The position numbers were made by a program, and so were the translations under genes. From JBDSLU01 sp963844435 (GTDB taxonomy: Bacteria; Acidobacteriota; Vicinamibacteria; Vicinamibacterales; Vicinamibacteraceae), in assembly GCA_963844435.1 (NCBI GenBank), contig CAWJOG010000025.1, positions 62,001 to 126,000 of the forward strand: a DNA stretch of 64,000 nt. The letters are read 5' to 3'. Of this stretch, positions 8,606 through 18,700 are shown piece by piece (position 1 is the stretch's first letter; every line of letters starts with the position of its first letter). The notes below the pieces were generated by a model. The model searched no databases. It had not been told where the DNA came from and was given only the letters and a program-made list of their open reading frames with translations.

Positions 8606-8650
8606 TTGACTACACGTGTCGTCAGGGGTATCGTGACGACAGCTGTAGTC
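8606..8650 (+). promoter_or_regulatory. BlaI-controlled promoter with two operators
   Basis: A TTGACT -35 element (8606-8611) and TATCGT -10 element (8629-8634) are separated by 17 bp. Two 16-bp imperfect palindromes of the same form, GACTACACGTGTCGTC (8608-8623) and GACGACAGCTGTAGTC (8635-8650), flank the -10 and are 27 bp apart. They share the GAC-N-ACA-NN-TGT-N-GTC pattern, which resembles the TACA/TGTA operators of BlaI/MecI repressors. The site is 12 bp upstream of the BlaI-like ATG, so autorepression is expected. Confidence 0.8.
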
Positions 8651-8661
8651 ACGAGGGCGAC

Positions 8662-9043
8662 ATGAAACCGATTGGCGATCAGGAACTGGCGCTGCTCCAC
8701 GACGTCGCGGCCAACGGCGCGACGACGGTGGCGGAAGTGGTCGAACGCTTCGGCCAGCCCCGCGGCGCTGGCGCGCTCGACCGTGCTGACGATGATGGAG
8801 CGGCTGCGCAAGAAGGGCCACCTGTCGCGCCGGCAGGTCGACGGCATCTACCGCTACGCGACGCGGACGGCGCCCGGCGACGCCGTCCAGCACGCGGTCG
8901 CGTCGTTCGTCGATCGCACGCTCGGCGGCTCGGTGACGCCGTTCGTCACGTTCCTCTCCGAGGCCCACCAGGTGTCGGACGCGGAGTTGGCCGAACTCGA
9001 AGAGCTGGTCGCGCGTCTCCAGGACCGGAGGAGGTCGTCGTGA
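8662..9043 (+). CDS. BlaI/MecI/CopY family repressor, frameshifted
   Basis: Starts at ATG 8662 after a GAGGG Shine-Dalgarno. The first part reads GDQELALLHDVAANGATTVAEVVERFGQPRG. About one third in, one extra base near 8765 moves the frame, and the gene continues as LARSTVLTMMERLRKKGHLSR, the wing region of the winged helix. The dimerisation tail runs to the TGA at 9041-9043. The rejoined protein is about 126 residues, normal for the family. BlaI proteins repress promoters until a partner M56 protease cleaves them, and such a protease gene follows directly. The frameshift may be a sequence error. Confidence 0.82.
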
Positions 9044-11258
9044 TGCCCGCAGGTGTGATCGAAACCATCGTCGATCGGCTGGCGTCGGCGTCGATCGCCA
9101 TCGCGCTGATGGCCGCCGTCGCGTGGCTGGTGTGCCGCCTGCGCCCGTCGCTCGCGCCGTCCACTCGCAGCACGATCTGGTGGCTCGTCGCGGTCGCGGC
9201 GCTGGTTCGCCTGGCGCCGCTCCCCGTGCTGACCCTGGAGGTGCCGGCCGCGTGGCTCGGCGGACTGCGGCCCGCAGCGCCTGCCCCTGTATCGCCGGAA
9301 GCGGCGGTGACCGCCGCCACGCCTGGCGTCGTGGGAGTGTTGTCGCGCGTCCCGACGCGCGTCGGCGAGCCCGCGTGCCCTCTCGAGTCGCCGAGCGCCT
9401 GGACATCCCGTTCGTGCCGCTGACCGCACCACCGGCCGCCGCGGCCGCCGCTCCGGGCCCGCCGTTCGATTGGCGCACACCGCTGGTCGCGCTCTGGGCC
9501 CTCGTCGCCTGTGCGCTGTTCGTCCGCCTCGCGATCGCGAACTGGCGTCTGCGACGCCTGGCCGACGACGCCGAACCCGTGCCTGACGCGATCGGCGCCG
9601 AAGTCGAACGCCTCGCCGGCGCCTTGGGGCTGCGCCGCACGCCGGCCGTCCGCGTCTCCGACGAGATCGAGACGCCGCAGGTATTCGGCCTGTTCCGGCC
9701 CACCGTGCTGCTGCCGGAGGCTGCGTTGACGGCGCTGACCCCGCGCGAGCGGGCGATGACGCTGTGCCACGAGCTGGCGCACGTCCGGCGCCTGGATCTC
9801 GCCTTCGCCTGGGCGCCCGCCGTCATGGAGCGCCTGCTGTTCTTCCACCCTGGAGCCCGGCTGGCAGCGCGCGAGTATGCGTTCGCGCGCGAAGCCGCCT
9901 GCGACGCCGACGTGCTGCAGCACCTCGGCGAGGCACCCCGCGACTACGGTCGGCTCCTCCTGCGCCTCGGGGTCACCCGCCGGCCCGCCGCGCTCGCCGC
10001 GGCGCAGTCGTCGCCCTCGACGCGCATGCTCCGAAGGAGACTCGCTTTGCTGAACGATCACGAACCGTCCCGCCCCGGGCGCGGCCTTTGGCTCGCCGGC
10101 GCGCTGCTGCTGCCGCTCGCCCTTCCGCTCTCGCTGGTCGCCGGCCAGTCGGACCTGCCGCCGGCACCGCCGACGCCGCCGGCGCCCGCGGCCGCTCCGG
10201 CTCCGCCAGCTCCACCGGCTTCGTTCGACGCCGCGCTGCCACCGGCGCCGCCATCACCGCCCGCGCCCGCACGGCTCTCGCTCGTCGGCCGGCGTCGGTA
10301 GCGGCGTCGGCGGAGGTGTTGGCTCTGGTGTCGGCGGGGGTGTTGGAGGGGGCGTCGGCGAAGGCGTCGGCTCTGGCATCGGCGGGGGTATCGGAGGCGG
10401 CATCGGAGGCGGTGTCGGCACCGACGAACAGGCTCCGCCGCCGCCGCCGCCACCACCGCCGCGCGGCAGCGCCAAGACTCCGCCGCCACCGCCACCACCG
10501 CCGCCCCCGCCGGCCGGCATGGCCTGGAGCAGCAATGGCCGCGAGACGTGGGTGCTCCTCGATGGCGACGGCACGTCGGTCTTCTCGGGCTCGTGGAAGG
10601 ACGCCGAGGAAGCGCGCCGCCTGCGCGGCTCCGATCAAGCGGACCGTTCCTCTATGTCCGCACGGGTAACAGCACCTACGTCTCCCGCGATCCCGGGCTG
10701 ATCGATCGCGTGCGCGCGGAGATGAAGGAACAGCGGGAGCTCGGCGAACAGCAGGCCGCACTGGGCGCCCGGCAGGCGGAGCTCGGTGCGCAGCAGGGAA
10801 AGCTCGGCGCGGAACAGGGCCGGCTCGGCGCGCAGCAGCATGAGTTCGCGGCGGCCATGGCCGCGCACGGCACGGCGCAGGCCCAGCTGGGCACGCTGCA
10901 GGGAGCGCTCGCGGCGCTCGAGGTAGAGAAGGACAATCAGTCCGCGGAGCTCGTGGCCGCCCGCAAGGCGTTGCAGGCCGCCATCGAGTCGCTGCGGCAG
11001 AGCGGCAAGACGGGCACGACCGTGCCGGGCCATGGGCCCGAAGCGGAAGCCAAGGCGGAACGGCTCCGCGAGACGTCGGCGCAGCAGCAGGAGCTCGGGC
11101 GTCAGCAGGCGGCGCTCGGCGAACGGCAGGCCGCGCTCGGCCACCAGCAGGCCGAGCTCGGACACAAGCAGCGGCTCGCCGCCGAGGCCGCCCGTCAGCG
11201 CATCCTCGAGATCCTCGAGGACGCGAAAGCCAAGGGTCTGGCCCAGCCGGTCAAGTAA
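9043..11258 (+). CDS. M56 (BlaR1-like) membrane metalloprotease with repetitive C-terminal extension, frameshifted
   Basis: ATG 9043 overlaps the BlaI stop. The N-terminal part has transmembrane helices (IAIALMAAVAWLV, TIWWLVAVAALVRL). The M56 catalytic motif HELAH lies in TLCHELAHVRRLD, with the downstream EAACDADV glutamate. The frame changes near 9372, in the 10240-10300 region and near 10640, so three shifts are needed to read it through. After a further helix the extension has Pro/Ala, a Val-Gly/Ile-Gly repeat (10288-10420) and two poly-Pro runs. A short TWVLLDGDGTSVFSGSW domain comes next. The tail is a heptad coiled coil of LGxxQxx units ending at 11258. The partner BlaI suggests signal-dependent repressor cleavage; the sensed signal is unknown. 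Confidence 0.75.
10288..10512 (+). repeat. Val-Gly/Ile-Gly repeat and poly-proline tracts inside the M56 gene
   Basis: From 10288 to about 10425 the frame encodes repeated GVGSGVGGG and GIGGGIGGG units, which resemble elastin-like flexible sequence. Two tracts of eight and ten prolines follow (about 10435-10460 and 10482-10512). The DNA is a degenerate ggtgtcggcgg repeat. Such tracts are prone to slippage, and the two nearby frame changes may reflect this. Confidence 0.7.
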
Positions 11259-11307
11259 CGGGAATGGCGGCTGGGCGAGGAACGCCCGGCCGCCGCGCCC
11301 CGCCGCG

Positions 11308-11736
11308 TCAGCCCTTCGGCTCGAAGGTCATCGCGCAGCCGTTCATGCAGTAGCGCTCGCCCGTCGTCGGCGGACCATCCGGGAAGACGTGTCCGAGATG
11401 GCCGCCACAACGGCTGCAGAGAACTTCCGTCCGCGACATGCCGTAGCCGCGATCGACCTTCGTCGTCACCGCTCCGGGCAGGGCCTTGTCGAAGCTGGGC
11501 CAGCCGGTGCCGCTGTCGAACTTGGTGTCGGACGCGAAGAGTTCCTGGCCGCAACCCGCGCAGCGGAACATCCCGTCCCGCTTCTCCTTGTTCAGCGGGC
11601 TGGTGCCGCGGGGCTCGGTGCCGTGCTCGCGCAGCACGGCGTACTGTTCAGGGGTCAGGGTGGCCTTCCACTCGTCCGCGCTCTTGGTGACGGGCGGGGT
11701 CGACGGGGCGTCGTGGCCGGGGTTCTGGGCGTTCAC
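11308..11736 (-). CDS. msrB: peptide-methionine (R)-S-oxide reductase MsrB
   Basis: GTG 11736 is preceded by GGAGGT with a four-base spacer and gives 142 residues; an in-frame ATG at 11775 would add 13. The SelR domain is complete. It has two CxxC zinc pairs (CAGC and CSRC), the GTGWPSF stretch, HLGHVFPDGP, and the catalytic cysteine in RYCMNGCAMTF. The enzyme reduces methionine-R-sulphoxide in proteins using thioredoxin. There is no signal peptide, so it is cytosolic. It follows the M56 gene convergently, with about 49 bp between the stops. Confidence 0.93.
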   Translation of the reverse strand: MNAQNPGHDAPSTPPVTKSADEWKATLTPEQYAVLREHGTEPRGTSPLNKEKRDGMFRCAGCGQELFASDTKFDSGTGWPSFDKALPGAVTTKVDRGYGMSRTEVLCSRCGGHLGHVFPDGPPTTGERYCMNGCAMTFEPKG

Positions 11737-11789
11737 ATGGACCTCCGTGGCGTTGGATGCACGCGACAGGTCCATGGTATCGCCTGCGT

Positions 11790-13205
11790 CTAGGTCCGCA
11801 GCGCGTCGCGCAGCGACGTCAGCGTCCGCTCCATCGACTCGCGGGCGAAGCGCGTCACCATCGGACCGACGACGGGCCGGACCACGTACGGCACCGACCG
11901 GCTGAGGCTGACCGACTCGCACTCGATCACCACGCCGCCGGGCACCGCCTCGTAGCGCCACCACGCCCGCAGCGCCCACAGGAACCCGCGATCCTCGCGC
12001 GGCGCCGGATCGCCCTTCCCGCCGACCTCGCGGATCCGCGTCGCGACGCTGTCGCTGGCGACACGCCCGGGCCCGAGCCGTGTGTAGCGGACGTCGTGTT
12101 CGGTGTCGTAGTGCGCGGTCAGCACCTGCGACCGCGTGATCGCCAGCAACACCAGATCGCGATCCGGCCCCTGCGGGAGGATGCGGGCCGTCACGACGTC
12201 GGGCTGGCGGAGCAGCGTCTCCGCCCGCCGGACCCGCGCGAGCACGGTGGCGAGGTCGGCGTGCGGGATGAACGTACGGCCGCGCCAGTGGTTCACCAGT
12301 GCGTCGGGCACCTCGATCGACACACCGTGCGATGGGGCTACCATCTCCCACACGGCGGTCGCCTGCGATCCGCCGGGCAGCGGCAGCATCGGCCGGCTCC
12401 GCTCCGCCTGGATTCGCGCGTGGGTGGCGCCGACGTAGCGGTTGAACGCGGCGACGGTCGCCTTGGACGGTGTCCCGGCCGATGCGGCGCCCGCGCTCCC
12501 GGCGAGGACGACCAGCGCCATGGCCGCGATTCTCGAGACTCGCTCCGCGTCGAAGAGCGCACGCGTGTTGCGGATGGACGAGACGATGAAGGCGACGCCC
12601 ATGCCGGCGATGGCGACGACGCCGCCGACGTCGAACAACCGGAACGGTCCCAGCCCGAAGGGCGAGATCATCGGGCGCCAGGCGAGCGCGGCGACACCGA
12701 CGGCCAGGAGGATGCGGAGCTCGGTCGGGCCGATGCCAAGGAAGGTCATCTTGAAGACGCCCCGCACGTGCGTGGCGAGGTAGACCTCGGCGGAGACGAG
12801 CAGGTAGGCGGAGAGGACGCCGAGCGCGATCAGCGGCGACATGAAGCCCGACGCGCCGAGGCCGCAGAACAGCATGGTCGCGCCGGCAAGGTCGATGATG
12901 TGGTCGACGTAGAAGCCGAAGCGCGGCCGCTCCTGCTTGCGCACGCGGGCCAGCGTGCCGTCGAGGCTGTCGCCGAACCAGTTGAGGGCCAGGGACAGCA
13001 CCACGCCGACCAGGCCGACCATCCAGTACTGCGCCGCCCAGAAGCTCAGGCCGGCGCCGGCCATGGCCGCGAGGCCGAGGCCGCTCAGGTGATCCGGGGT
13101 CACCCAGCCGGGAAGCCGCTGCGCCATGTGGATGAGGGCGCGCCGTTCGGCGCTCGCCAGGGGGCTGCCGTTGGTCCGCACGTGGTCGATGAGCTGCTGC
13201 CGCAT
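11790..13205 (-). CDS. CDP-alcohol phosphatidyltransferase fused to a START/SRPBCC-like domain
   Basis: A 471-residue protein. The N-terminal half (about residues 30-225) is a polytopic CDP-alcohol phosphatidyltransferase. It has the full catalytic signature D-x2-DG-x2-AR-x8-G-x3-D-x3-D, seen as DSLDGTLARV followed by FGFYVDHIID. Such enzymes join a CDP-lipid and an alcohol to make phospholipids. Near residues 235-255 a hydrophobic, signal-like stretch (IAAMALVVLAGSAGAAS) leads into a soluble domain of about 215 residues. That domain resembles secreted START-like lipid-binding proteins (SGMVIECESVSLS-type strand reads GGVVIECESVSLS). The two parts are usually separate proteins. The fusion reads in frame, but a lost stop cannot be excluded. 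Confidence 0.8.
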   Translation of the reverse strand: MRQQLIDHVRTNGSPLASAERRALIHMAQRLPGWVTPDHLSGLGLAAMAGAGLSFWAAQYWMVGLVGVVLSLALNWFGDSLDGTLARVRKQERPRFGFYVDHIIDLAGATMLFCGLGASGFMSPLIALGVLSAYLLVSAEVYLATHVRGVFKMTFLGIGPTELRILLAVGVAALAWRPMISPFGLGPFRLFDVGGVVAIAGMGVAFIVSSIRNTRALFDAERVSRIAAMALVVLAGSAGAASAGTPSKATVAAFNRYVGATHARIQAERSRPMLPLPGGSQATAVWEMVAPSHGVSIEVPDALVNHWRGRTFIPHADLATVLARVRRAETLLRQPDVVTARILPQGPDRDLVLLAITRSQVLTAHYDTEHDVRYTRLGPGRVASDSVATRIREVGGKGDPAPREDRGFLWALRAWWRYEAVPGGVVIECESVSLSRSVPYVVRPVVGPMVTRFARESMERTLTSLRDALRT

Positions 13206-13294
13206 CAGATGTCCTCCACCATCACATGCGTGTGACGTGATCGGACCGGCTCACGGGACGCCGATCCGGCGGCTTCGGATAACATTGGCGGGCT

Positions 13295-13777
13295 ATGCCC
13301 ATCTCCGTTGGCGACCGTATTCCCGATGCTCCGCTGACCGCCGTCACCGCGGCCGGCCCGATCCAGACCACCAGCCGCGACGTGTTCGACGGCAAGAAGG
13401 TGGTGCTGTTCTCCGTGCCCGGGGCGTTCACGCCCACCTGCAACAACCAGCACCTGCCCGGCTACCTGGCGCAGCACGACGCGCTCAAGGCCAAGGGTGT
13501 GGCCACGATCGCCTGCCTGGCCGTGAACGACGTCCACGTCGTCACCGCCTGGGCCAAGGCCAGCGGCGTCGACGACCGCATCCTGATGATTGCGGACGGC
13601 AACGGCGACTTCGCCCGCGCGCTCGGCTTCGACACCGATCTGTCGAAGTTCAACATGGGCACGCGCGCCCGCCGCGCGTCGCTCATCGCCGAGGACGGCG
13701 TGGTCAAGGAGCTGAACCTCGAGGCGCCCGGCAAGCTCGAGGTGTCGACGGCCGACGCGACGCTGTGTCAGCTTTGA
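13295..13777 (+). CDS. peroxiredoxin, Prx5/AhpE-type
   Basis: A 160-residue thioredoxin-fold protein. The peroxidatic cysteine is in VPGAFTPTC, the Prx5-type motif, and a second cysteine lies in TIACLAVND. It reduces hydrogen peroxide and alkyl hydroperoxides with thiol donors such as glutaredoxin or thioredoxin. No signal peptide is seen. A TAACAT -10-like element at 13280-13285 lies nine bases before the ATG, so the mRNA may be leaderless. It is divergent from the phosphatidyltransferase gene. Confidence 0.92.
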   Translation: MPISVGDRIPDAPLTAVTAAGPIQTTSRDVFDGKKVVLFSVPGAFTPTCNNQHLPGYLAQHDALKAKGVATIACLAVNDVHVVTAWAKASGVDDRILMIADGNGDFARALGFDTDLSKFNMGTRARRASLIAEDGVVKELNLEAPGKLEVSTADATLCQL

Positions 13778-13793
13778 ATGGGCCAGCTCTGAA

Positions 13794-14035
13794 CTAGTCC
13801 CGCTTGAGGCGGGCCAGCGCCTGCGCCGGGCGCGCGCCAGCCCGGCCGGCGTCGCCCGGGCGACCACCACGCCAGTCGCCGCGTCCAGGCAGTCTTCGAT
13901 GCCGCGGGTGCTGGCGGCGACCACCGGCACCCCCAGCGCCATCGCTTCCAGGACGGCCAGACCTGTCCTTCGTCGAGGGACGCCGAGACGAACGCAGCGC
14001 GGCGCCGGCACGCGGGATCCCTGTGCGGCACGGGC
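13794..14035 (-). pseudogene. remnant of a GT4 glycosyltransferase C-terminal domain
   Basis: Reading the minus strand, AAFVSASLDEG in one frame, then GLAVLEAMALGVPVVAAS and GIEDCLDAATGVVVA in another, match the C-terminal nucleotide-sugar-binding half of group 1 (GT4) glycosyltransferases. The last part returns to ALARLKRD before a TAG at 13794-13796. Only about 78 residues in at least two frames remain and no N-terminal domain exists upstream, so this is a decayed fragment. Confidence 0.65.
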
Positions 14036-14074
14036 GGATTTAGCGTGCGGTAAGCGATTCCCTGCCGGCTGCGG

Positions 14075-14080
14075 TATCGT
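14075..14080 (+). promoter_or_regulatory. -10 element for a likely leaderless lctP transcript
   Basis: TATCGT ends seven bases before the lctP ATG at 14088, the distance expected between a -10 element and the transcription start. No Shine-Dalgarno precedes the ATG. The same TATCGT hexamer serves as -10 in the BlaI promoter at 8629. Confidence 0.4.
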
Positions 14081-14087
14081 CCCCGGC

Positions 14088-15722
14088 ATGCCTTGGTCGC
14101 AAATCTACGATCCGTTCGGCGCGCTGGGCGTATCGACCCTGATCGCCGCCATCCCCGTCGTGGTGCTGCTCGGCACGCTGGCGTTGCTCAAGTGGCACGC
14201 CCACAACGCCGCGCTGGCCGGCCTCGCCGCGGCCCTCGTCGTGGCCATCGGCGCATTCCACATGCCGGTGCCGATGGCGCTCGCCACCGCCGGCTACGGC
14301 GCCGCCTACGGCCTGTTCCCCATCGGCTGGATCGTGATCAACGTGATCTTCCTCTACCAGCTGACCAACGACCGCGGCCTGTTCACGGTGCTGCGGGAGA
14401 GCATCACCCACGTGACCGACGATCGGCGCCTGCAGCTGCTGCTGGTCGCCTTCTCCTTCGGCGCGTTCTTCGAAGGCGCGGCCGGTTTCGGCACGCCGGT
14501 CGCGGTCACCGGCGCCATCCTCATGGGGCTCGGCTTCTCGCCGCTCGCCGCGTCCGGCCTCTCGCTGATCGCCAACACGGCGCCGGTCGCGTTCGGCGCA
14601 CTGGGCACGCCGATCATCGCGCTGCAGAGCGTCACCGACCTCGATCTGCTGAAGTTGAGCGCGATGGTCGGCCGGCAGCTGCCGCTCTTCTCCGTCATCG
14701 TCCCGTTCTGGCTGGTCTGGGCGTTCGCCGGGTTCCGCGGGATGCTCGCCGTCTGGCCGGCGATCCTCGTCGCCGGGCTCGCCTTCGCCGTCCCGCAGTT
14801 CCTCGTCTCCAACTTCCATGGCCCGTGGCTGGTGGACGTCGTCGCCGCCGTCGCGTCGATGGCGGCGCTCGCCGCGTTCCTCAAGGTCTGGAAGCCGGCC
14901 TCGGTCTGGCGGCTCGACAGCGACGCGGGCGACACGTCCGCGCCCGCGAAGCCGGCCCCTGGCCTGGTGCTGCGCGCCTGGCTGCCCTGGATCATCCTCA
15001 GCGTGCTGGTCTTCGCCTGGGGGCTGCCGCAGACGAAGGCGTGGTTCGACGGCCTGACCACGGTGCGGGTGCCGGTGCCCTACCTGCACAACCTGGTCGA
15101 GCGCGTGCCGCCGGTGGTCGCGACCGCCAGGACGGAGCCGGCGCTGTTCGCGCTGAACTGGCTGTCGGCGACCGGCACCGGCATCTTCGTCGCGGCGATC
15201 CTCGCCGGGCTGATCATGGGCTGCTCGATCGGCGAGATGGCGCGCACCTATCTGCGCACGCTGCGCCTGGTGAAGTTCTCGCTGGTGACGATCGCGGCGA
15301 TGATGGCCGTCGGCTTCACGACCCGCTACTCGGGCCTCGACGCCACGCTCGGCCTCGCCTTCGCGCAGACCGGCGTGCTCTACCCGTTCTTCGGGACGAT
15401 GCTCGGCTGGCTGGGCGTCGCGCTCACCGGATCGGACACGTCGTCGAACGTGCTCTTCGGATCACTGCAGAAGATCACCGCCGAGCAGCTCGACCTGAGC
15501 CCGACGCTGATGGCCGCGGCCAACTCCTCGGGCGGCGTCATGGGCAAGATGATCGACGCGCAGTCGATCGTCGTCGCCAGCACCGCGACGCGCTGGTACG
15601 GCCACGAGGGCGACATCCTGCGCTACGTGTTCTTCCACAGCGTCGCGCTCGCCGCCCTCGTCGGGGCGCTGGTGATGCTGCAGGCCTACGTCGCGCCGTT
15701 CACTGACCTCGTGGTGAAGTAG
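14088..15722 (+). CDS. lctP: L-lactate permease
   Basis: A 544-residue polytopic protein with about 13 hydrophobic helices and the LctP hallmarks FFEGAAGFGTPVAVTGA, NTAPVAFGALGTPI and LTGSDTSSNVLFG. It imports lactate (and often glycolate) by proton symport across the cytoplasmic membrane. The gene faces, and overlaps by 23 bp, the tricorn-like gene at the end of the glycolate oxidase operon. The LutABC lactate oxidation genes lie 38 kb away in the same window. Uptake and oxidation of 2-hydroxyacids therefore seem to be a metabolic theme. Confidence 0.95.
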   Translation: MPWSQIYDPFGALGVSTLIAAIPVVVLLGTLALLKWHAHNAALAGLAAALVVAIGAFHMPVPMALATAGYGAAYGLFPIGWIVINVIFLYQLTNDRGLFTVLRESITHVTDDRRLQLLLVAFSFGAFFEGAAGFGTPVAVTGAILMGLGFSPLAASGLSLIANTAPVAFGALGTPIIALQSVTDLDLLKLSAMVGRQLPLFSVIVPFWLVWAFAGFRGMLAVWPAILVAGLAFAVPQFLVSNFHGPWLVDVVAAVASMAALAAFLKVWKPASVWRLDSDAGDTSAPAKPAPGLVLRAWLPWIILSVLVFAWGLPQTKAWFDGLTTVRVPVPYLHNLVERVPPVVATARTEPALFALNWLSATGTGIFVAAILAGLIMGCSIGEMARTYLRTLRLVKFSLVTIAAMMAVGFTTRYSGLDATLGLAFAQTGVLYPFFGTMLGWLGVALTGSDTSSNVLFGSLQKITAEQLDLSPTLMAAANSSGGVMGKMIDAQSIVVASTATRWYGHEGDILRYVFFHSVALAALVGALVMLQAYVAPFTDLVVK

Positions 15723-18700
15723 GCGACCCCGAGGGCGGCGTCGGCGGCGTGCCCTTCTCGGTGCGAACCGGCGCGGCGGGCCGGGCCGGCAGCGGCGCGC
15801 GTGTCTCGAGGGCCTTCAGCGCCTCGGCGACGGCGCGCTCGAGCTGCGGATCCCGCCCGGCGATGACCGACTTCGGGTCGTTCTCGACGTCGATGTCGGG
15901 ATCGACGCCGTAGCCCTCGATCGTCCACTCGCCCTTGGCGGTGGCGAAGCCGAACTCCGGCACGTTGACGATGCCGCCGTCGAGCAGCGTGCCGCGGTTC
16001 GTGATGCCGACGACGCCGCCCCACGAGCGGCTGCCGACCAGCGGCCCCAGCTTCGCCTCGCGGAACATCGCCGGGAAGATGTCGCCGTCCGACGACGAGT
16101 TCTCGTTCAGGATCGCGACCATCGGCCCGCGGAACACGCCGTCCGGATAGGTGTTCGCCCGGCTGTCCGTGCGCGAGAAGCCGAGCGCCAGCACCTGCCG
16201 GCGCAGGCGCTCGATCAGCATCCGCGAGACGTTGCCGCCGCCGTTGGCGCGGACGTCGACGACCAGGGCCTCGGCGTCGATCTGCCCGTAGTACCACTTG
16301 ATGAACTCGCGGATGCCGTCGGCGCCCATGTCCGGCACGTGCAGGTAGGCGGCCCGCCCCTTGGACAGCTCGGCGACGCGCCGGCGGTTCGTCTGCACCC
16401 AGTCGAGGTAGACCAGGCTCTCCTCGCTCGCGAGCGGCTGGAAGGTGACCGTCCGCGCGCCGGTCGCCGAGGGCGTCGCGTTGAGCGTCAGCGTCACGGG
16501 CCGGTCGGCCTTGTTCCGCAGCAGCCGGTACGGATCCTCGGTCGGCTTCAGCTCCTCGCCGTCGATCGCCAGCACGTAGTCGCCCGTCCTTGGCCTGGAC
16601 GCCGACTTCGGTCAGCGGCGAGCGGTAGCGCTCCTCCTCGTTCTGGCCACTGAGGATGCGGGCGATGCGGTACTTGCCGCTGGCCTTGTCCAGCTCGAAG
16701 CGGGCGCCGGGCAGGGCCACCCGCGCGCGCGGCGGCAGCACGATGTCGCCGCCGGCGATGTAGGCGTGCTGGACGGTGAGCTCCGAGATCATCTCGGCGA
16801 TCACGTGTTCAGGTCGGCGCGGTGCGCGACGTGCGCGACCAGCGGCTCGTACTGCGTGCGCAGCGCGGCCCAGTCGTAGCCGTGCATGTTCTCGACGTAG
16901 AAGAAGTCGCGGTAGCGGCGCCACACCTCGCCGAAGATCTGCGCCCACTCCTCGGCCGGCACGCGGTCGTACATCAGGCCGGCGGTCGAGACCGTCTTCT
17001 TCGAGCCGGCGCCGGTCGGCGTCGCGTCGAACGTGACGTAGCTGGCGGACCCGCCACCGCTGCCCTGCGCGACGATCAGCTTGCTGCCGTCGGCCGAGAG
17101 CGCATAGCCCGACATCTCGGGCACCAGGCTCGTCTCCTTGCGGTCCTTGAACGCGAAGATGCGCAGCGAGCGCTCGCGGTCGCTGTCGCGGCCGTAGTAG
17201 CCGGCACCGCGCGACGGTGTAGATCAGGCCGGTCTTCGTCGCCGAGAGGCCGCCGTAGTTGTCGGCCGGGAGCGGCACGCGCATCACGCGCGCGGCGAGG
17301 CCGTCGAAGTCGATGACCAGCTCGCTGGCCGCGGGCACCGGCACCGTCGTCTTCTTGTCCTCCGGCGTGGCGTCCTTTTTCGCGTCGGCTGCCGCCTCGG
17401 GCTTCTTCTCGTCCGGCTTCTTCTCGTCGGCCTTCGGCTCGTCCTTCTTCTCGTCGGCGATCTTCACCTCGTCGCTCTCCGGCGGGAACAGGTGCGGCAC
17501 GTCCTTGCGCAGCGCCACGGCGAACAGGCCGGTGGTGCGGTTGGTGGCGAAGTTGAACTCGACCGTCGACAGCTGCGGCGCGAACTCGCGGTCGCTGGGG
17601 AAGAACAGGTACTTGCCGTCGGGATCCCACGCCGGCGACTCCGCGTTGAACAGCGGATCGGTCACGCGCCGGACCTGGCCGTCCTTCTCGCTCCAGACGT
17701 AGACGGAGCTGAAGCCGTTGTTGCCGTTCATCGTGAACGCCAGGTGATGCCCGCGCGGCGCCCAGGTGTAGTCCTGGATCTGGCCGCGCGCCGCGTCGAC
17801 GATCTGCGTCAGCGTCTTGTCGGCGACCTTCACGACGTAGATGCGGCCGTCCTTGTCGCCGAACGCGATCCGCGTCCCGTCCGGCGACCAGGCCGGCGCG
17901 TAGCGGAACGCCTGGCTGCCCTTCGTGAGCGCCTCCGGCTTGCCGGTGCCGTCCTGCGCGACGACGTAGAGCTCGTCCTCGCCCGACATGTCGGACATGA
18001 AGGCGATGCGCCGGCCGTCCGGCGACCACCGCGGCCACTTGTCGTGCGCCCCCGACGAGCGCGTCAGGTTGCGCGTCGGCCCCTTCTCGATCGGCGCGGT
18101 GAAGATGTCGCCGCGCGCCGCGAACAGCGCCCGCTCCCCTTTCGGGCTCAGCTCGACGTCGCGGACCTGCGTGCCGACCGGGATGCGGCTGGGCCGGCGC
18201 GCCAGACCATCGTCGGGCACCGTGATGGCGATCGCCGCCGCCTTGCCGCTCTTCGTGTCGAGCAGCTGCAGCTCGCCGTTGGACTCGTAGACGATGCGCC
18301 CCGCCTGGGCGTCCTCGCTCGGCCAGCGCACGTCCCACGTCGTGGACGACGTGACGGGCGTCGTCGTCTTCTTCGCGACGTCGTAGGCGTAGAGGTTGAA
18401 GGTCCCGTTGCGATCGGAGTTGAAGTAGATCGTGCCGCCGATCCACATCGGGTCGCGATCGGCGCGCGGGTGATCGGTGATCCGCGTGGCGTCGTGGCTG
18501 GCCAGGTCGAAGATGAACAGGTCGTTGGCCTGGCCGCCGCCGTAGCGCTTCTCCGAGCGGAAGTCGCGGAAGCGCGGCGAGTAGACGACCCGCTTGCCGT
18601 CCGGCGCGTAGGTTCCGGCGCCCGATTCCGGCATCGGCAGCGGCTCGGCCGGACCGCCCGTCGCCGCGACCGTGTAGAGCCGGGTGATCGGCAGCGCCCA

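Noticed and set aside
6503..9826. A 1,107-codon open frame on the minus strand across the exporter and M56 genes
   Set aside because: It is antisense to well-conserved ABC, HlyD and M56 genes; its composition (Arg, Ala, Asp-rich with no domain) is what GC-rich antisense frames give.
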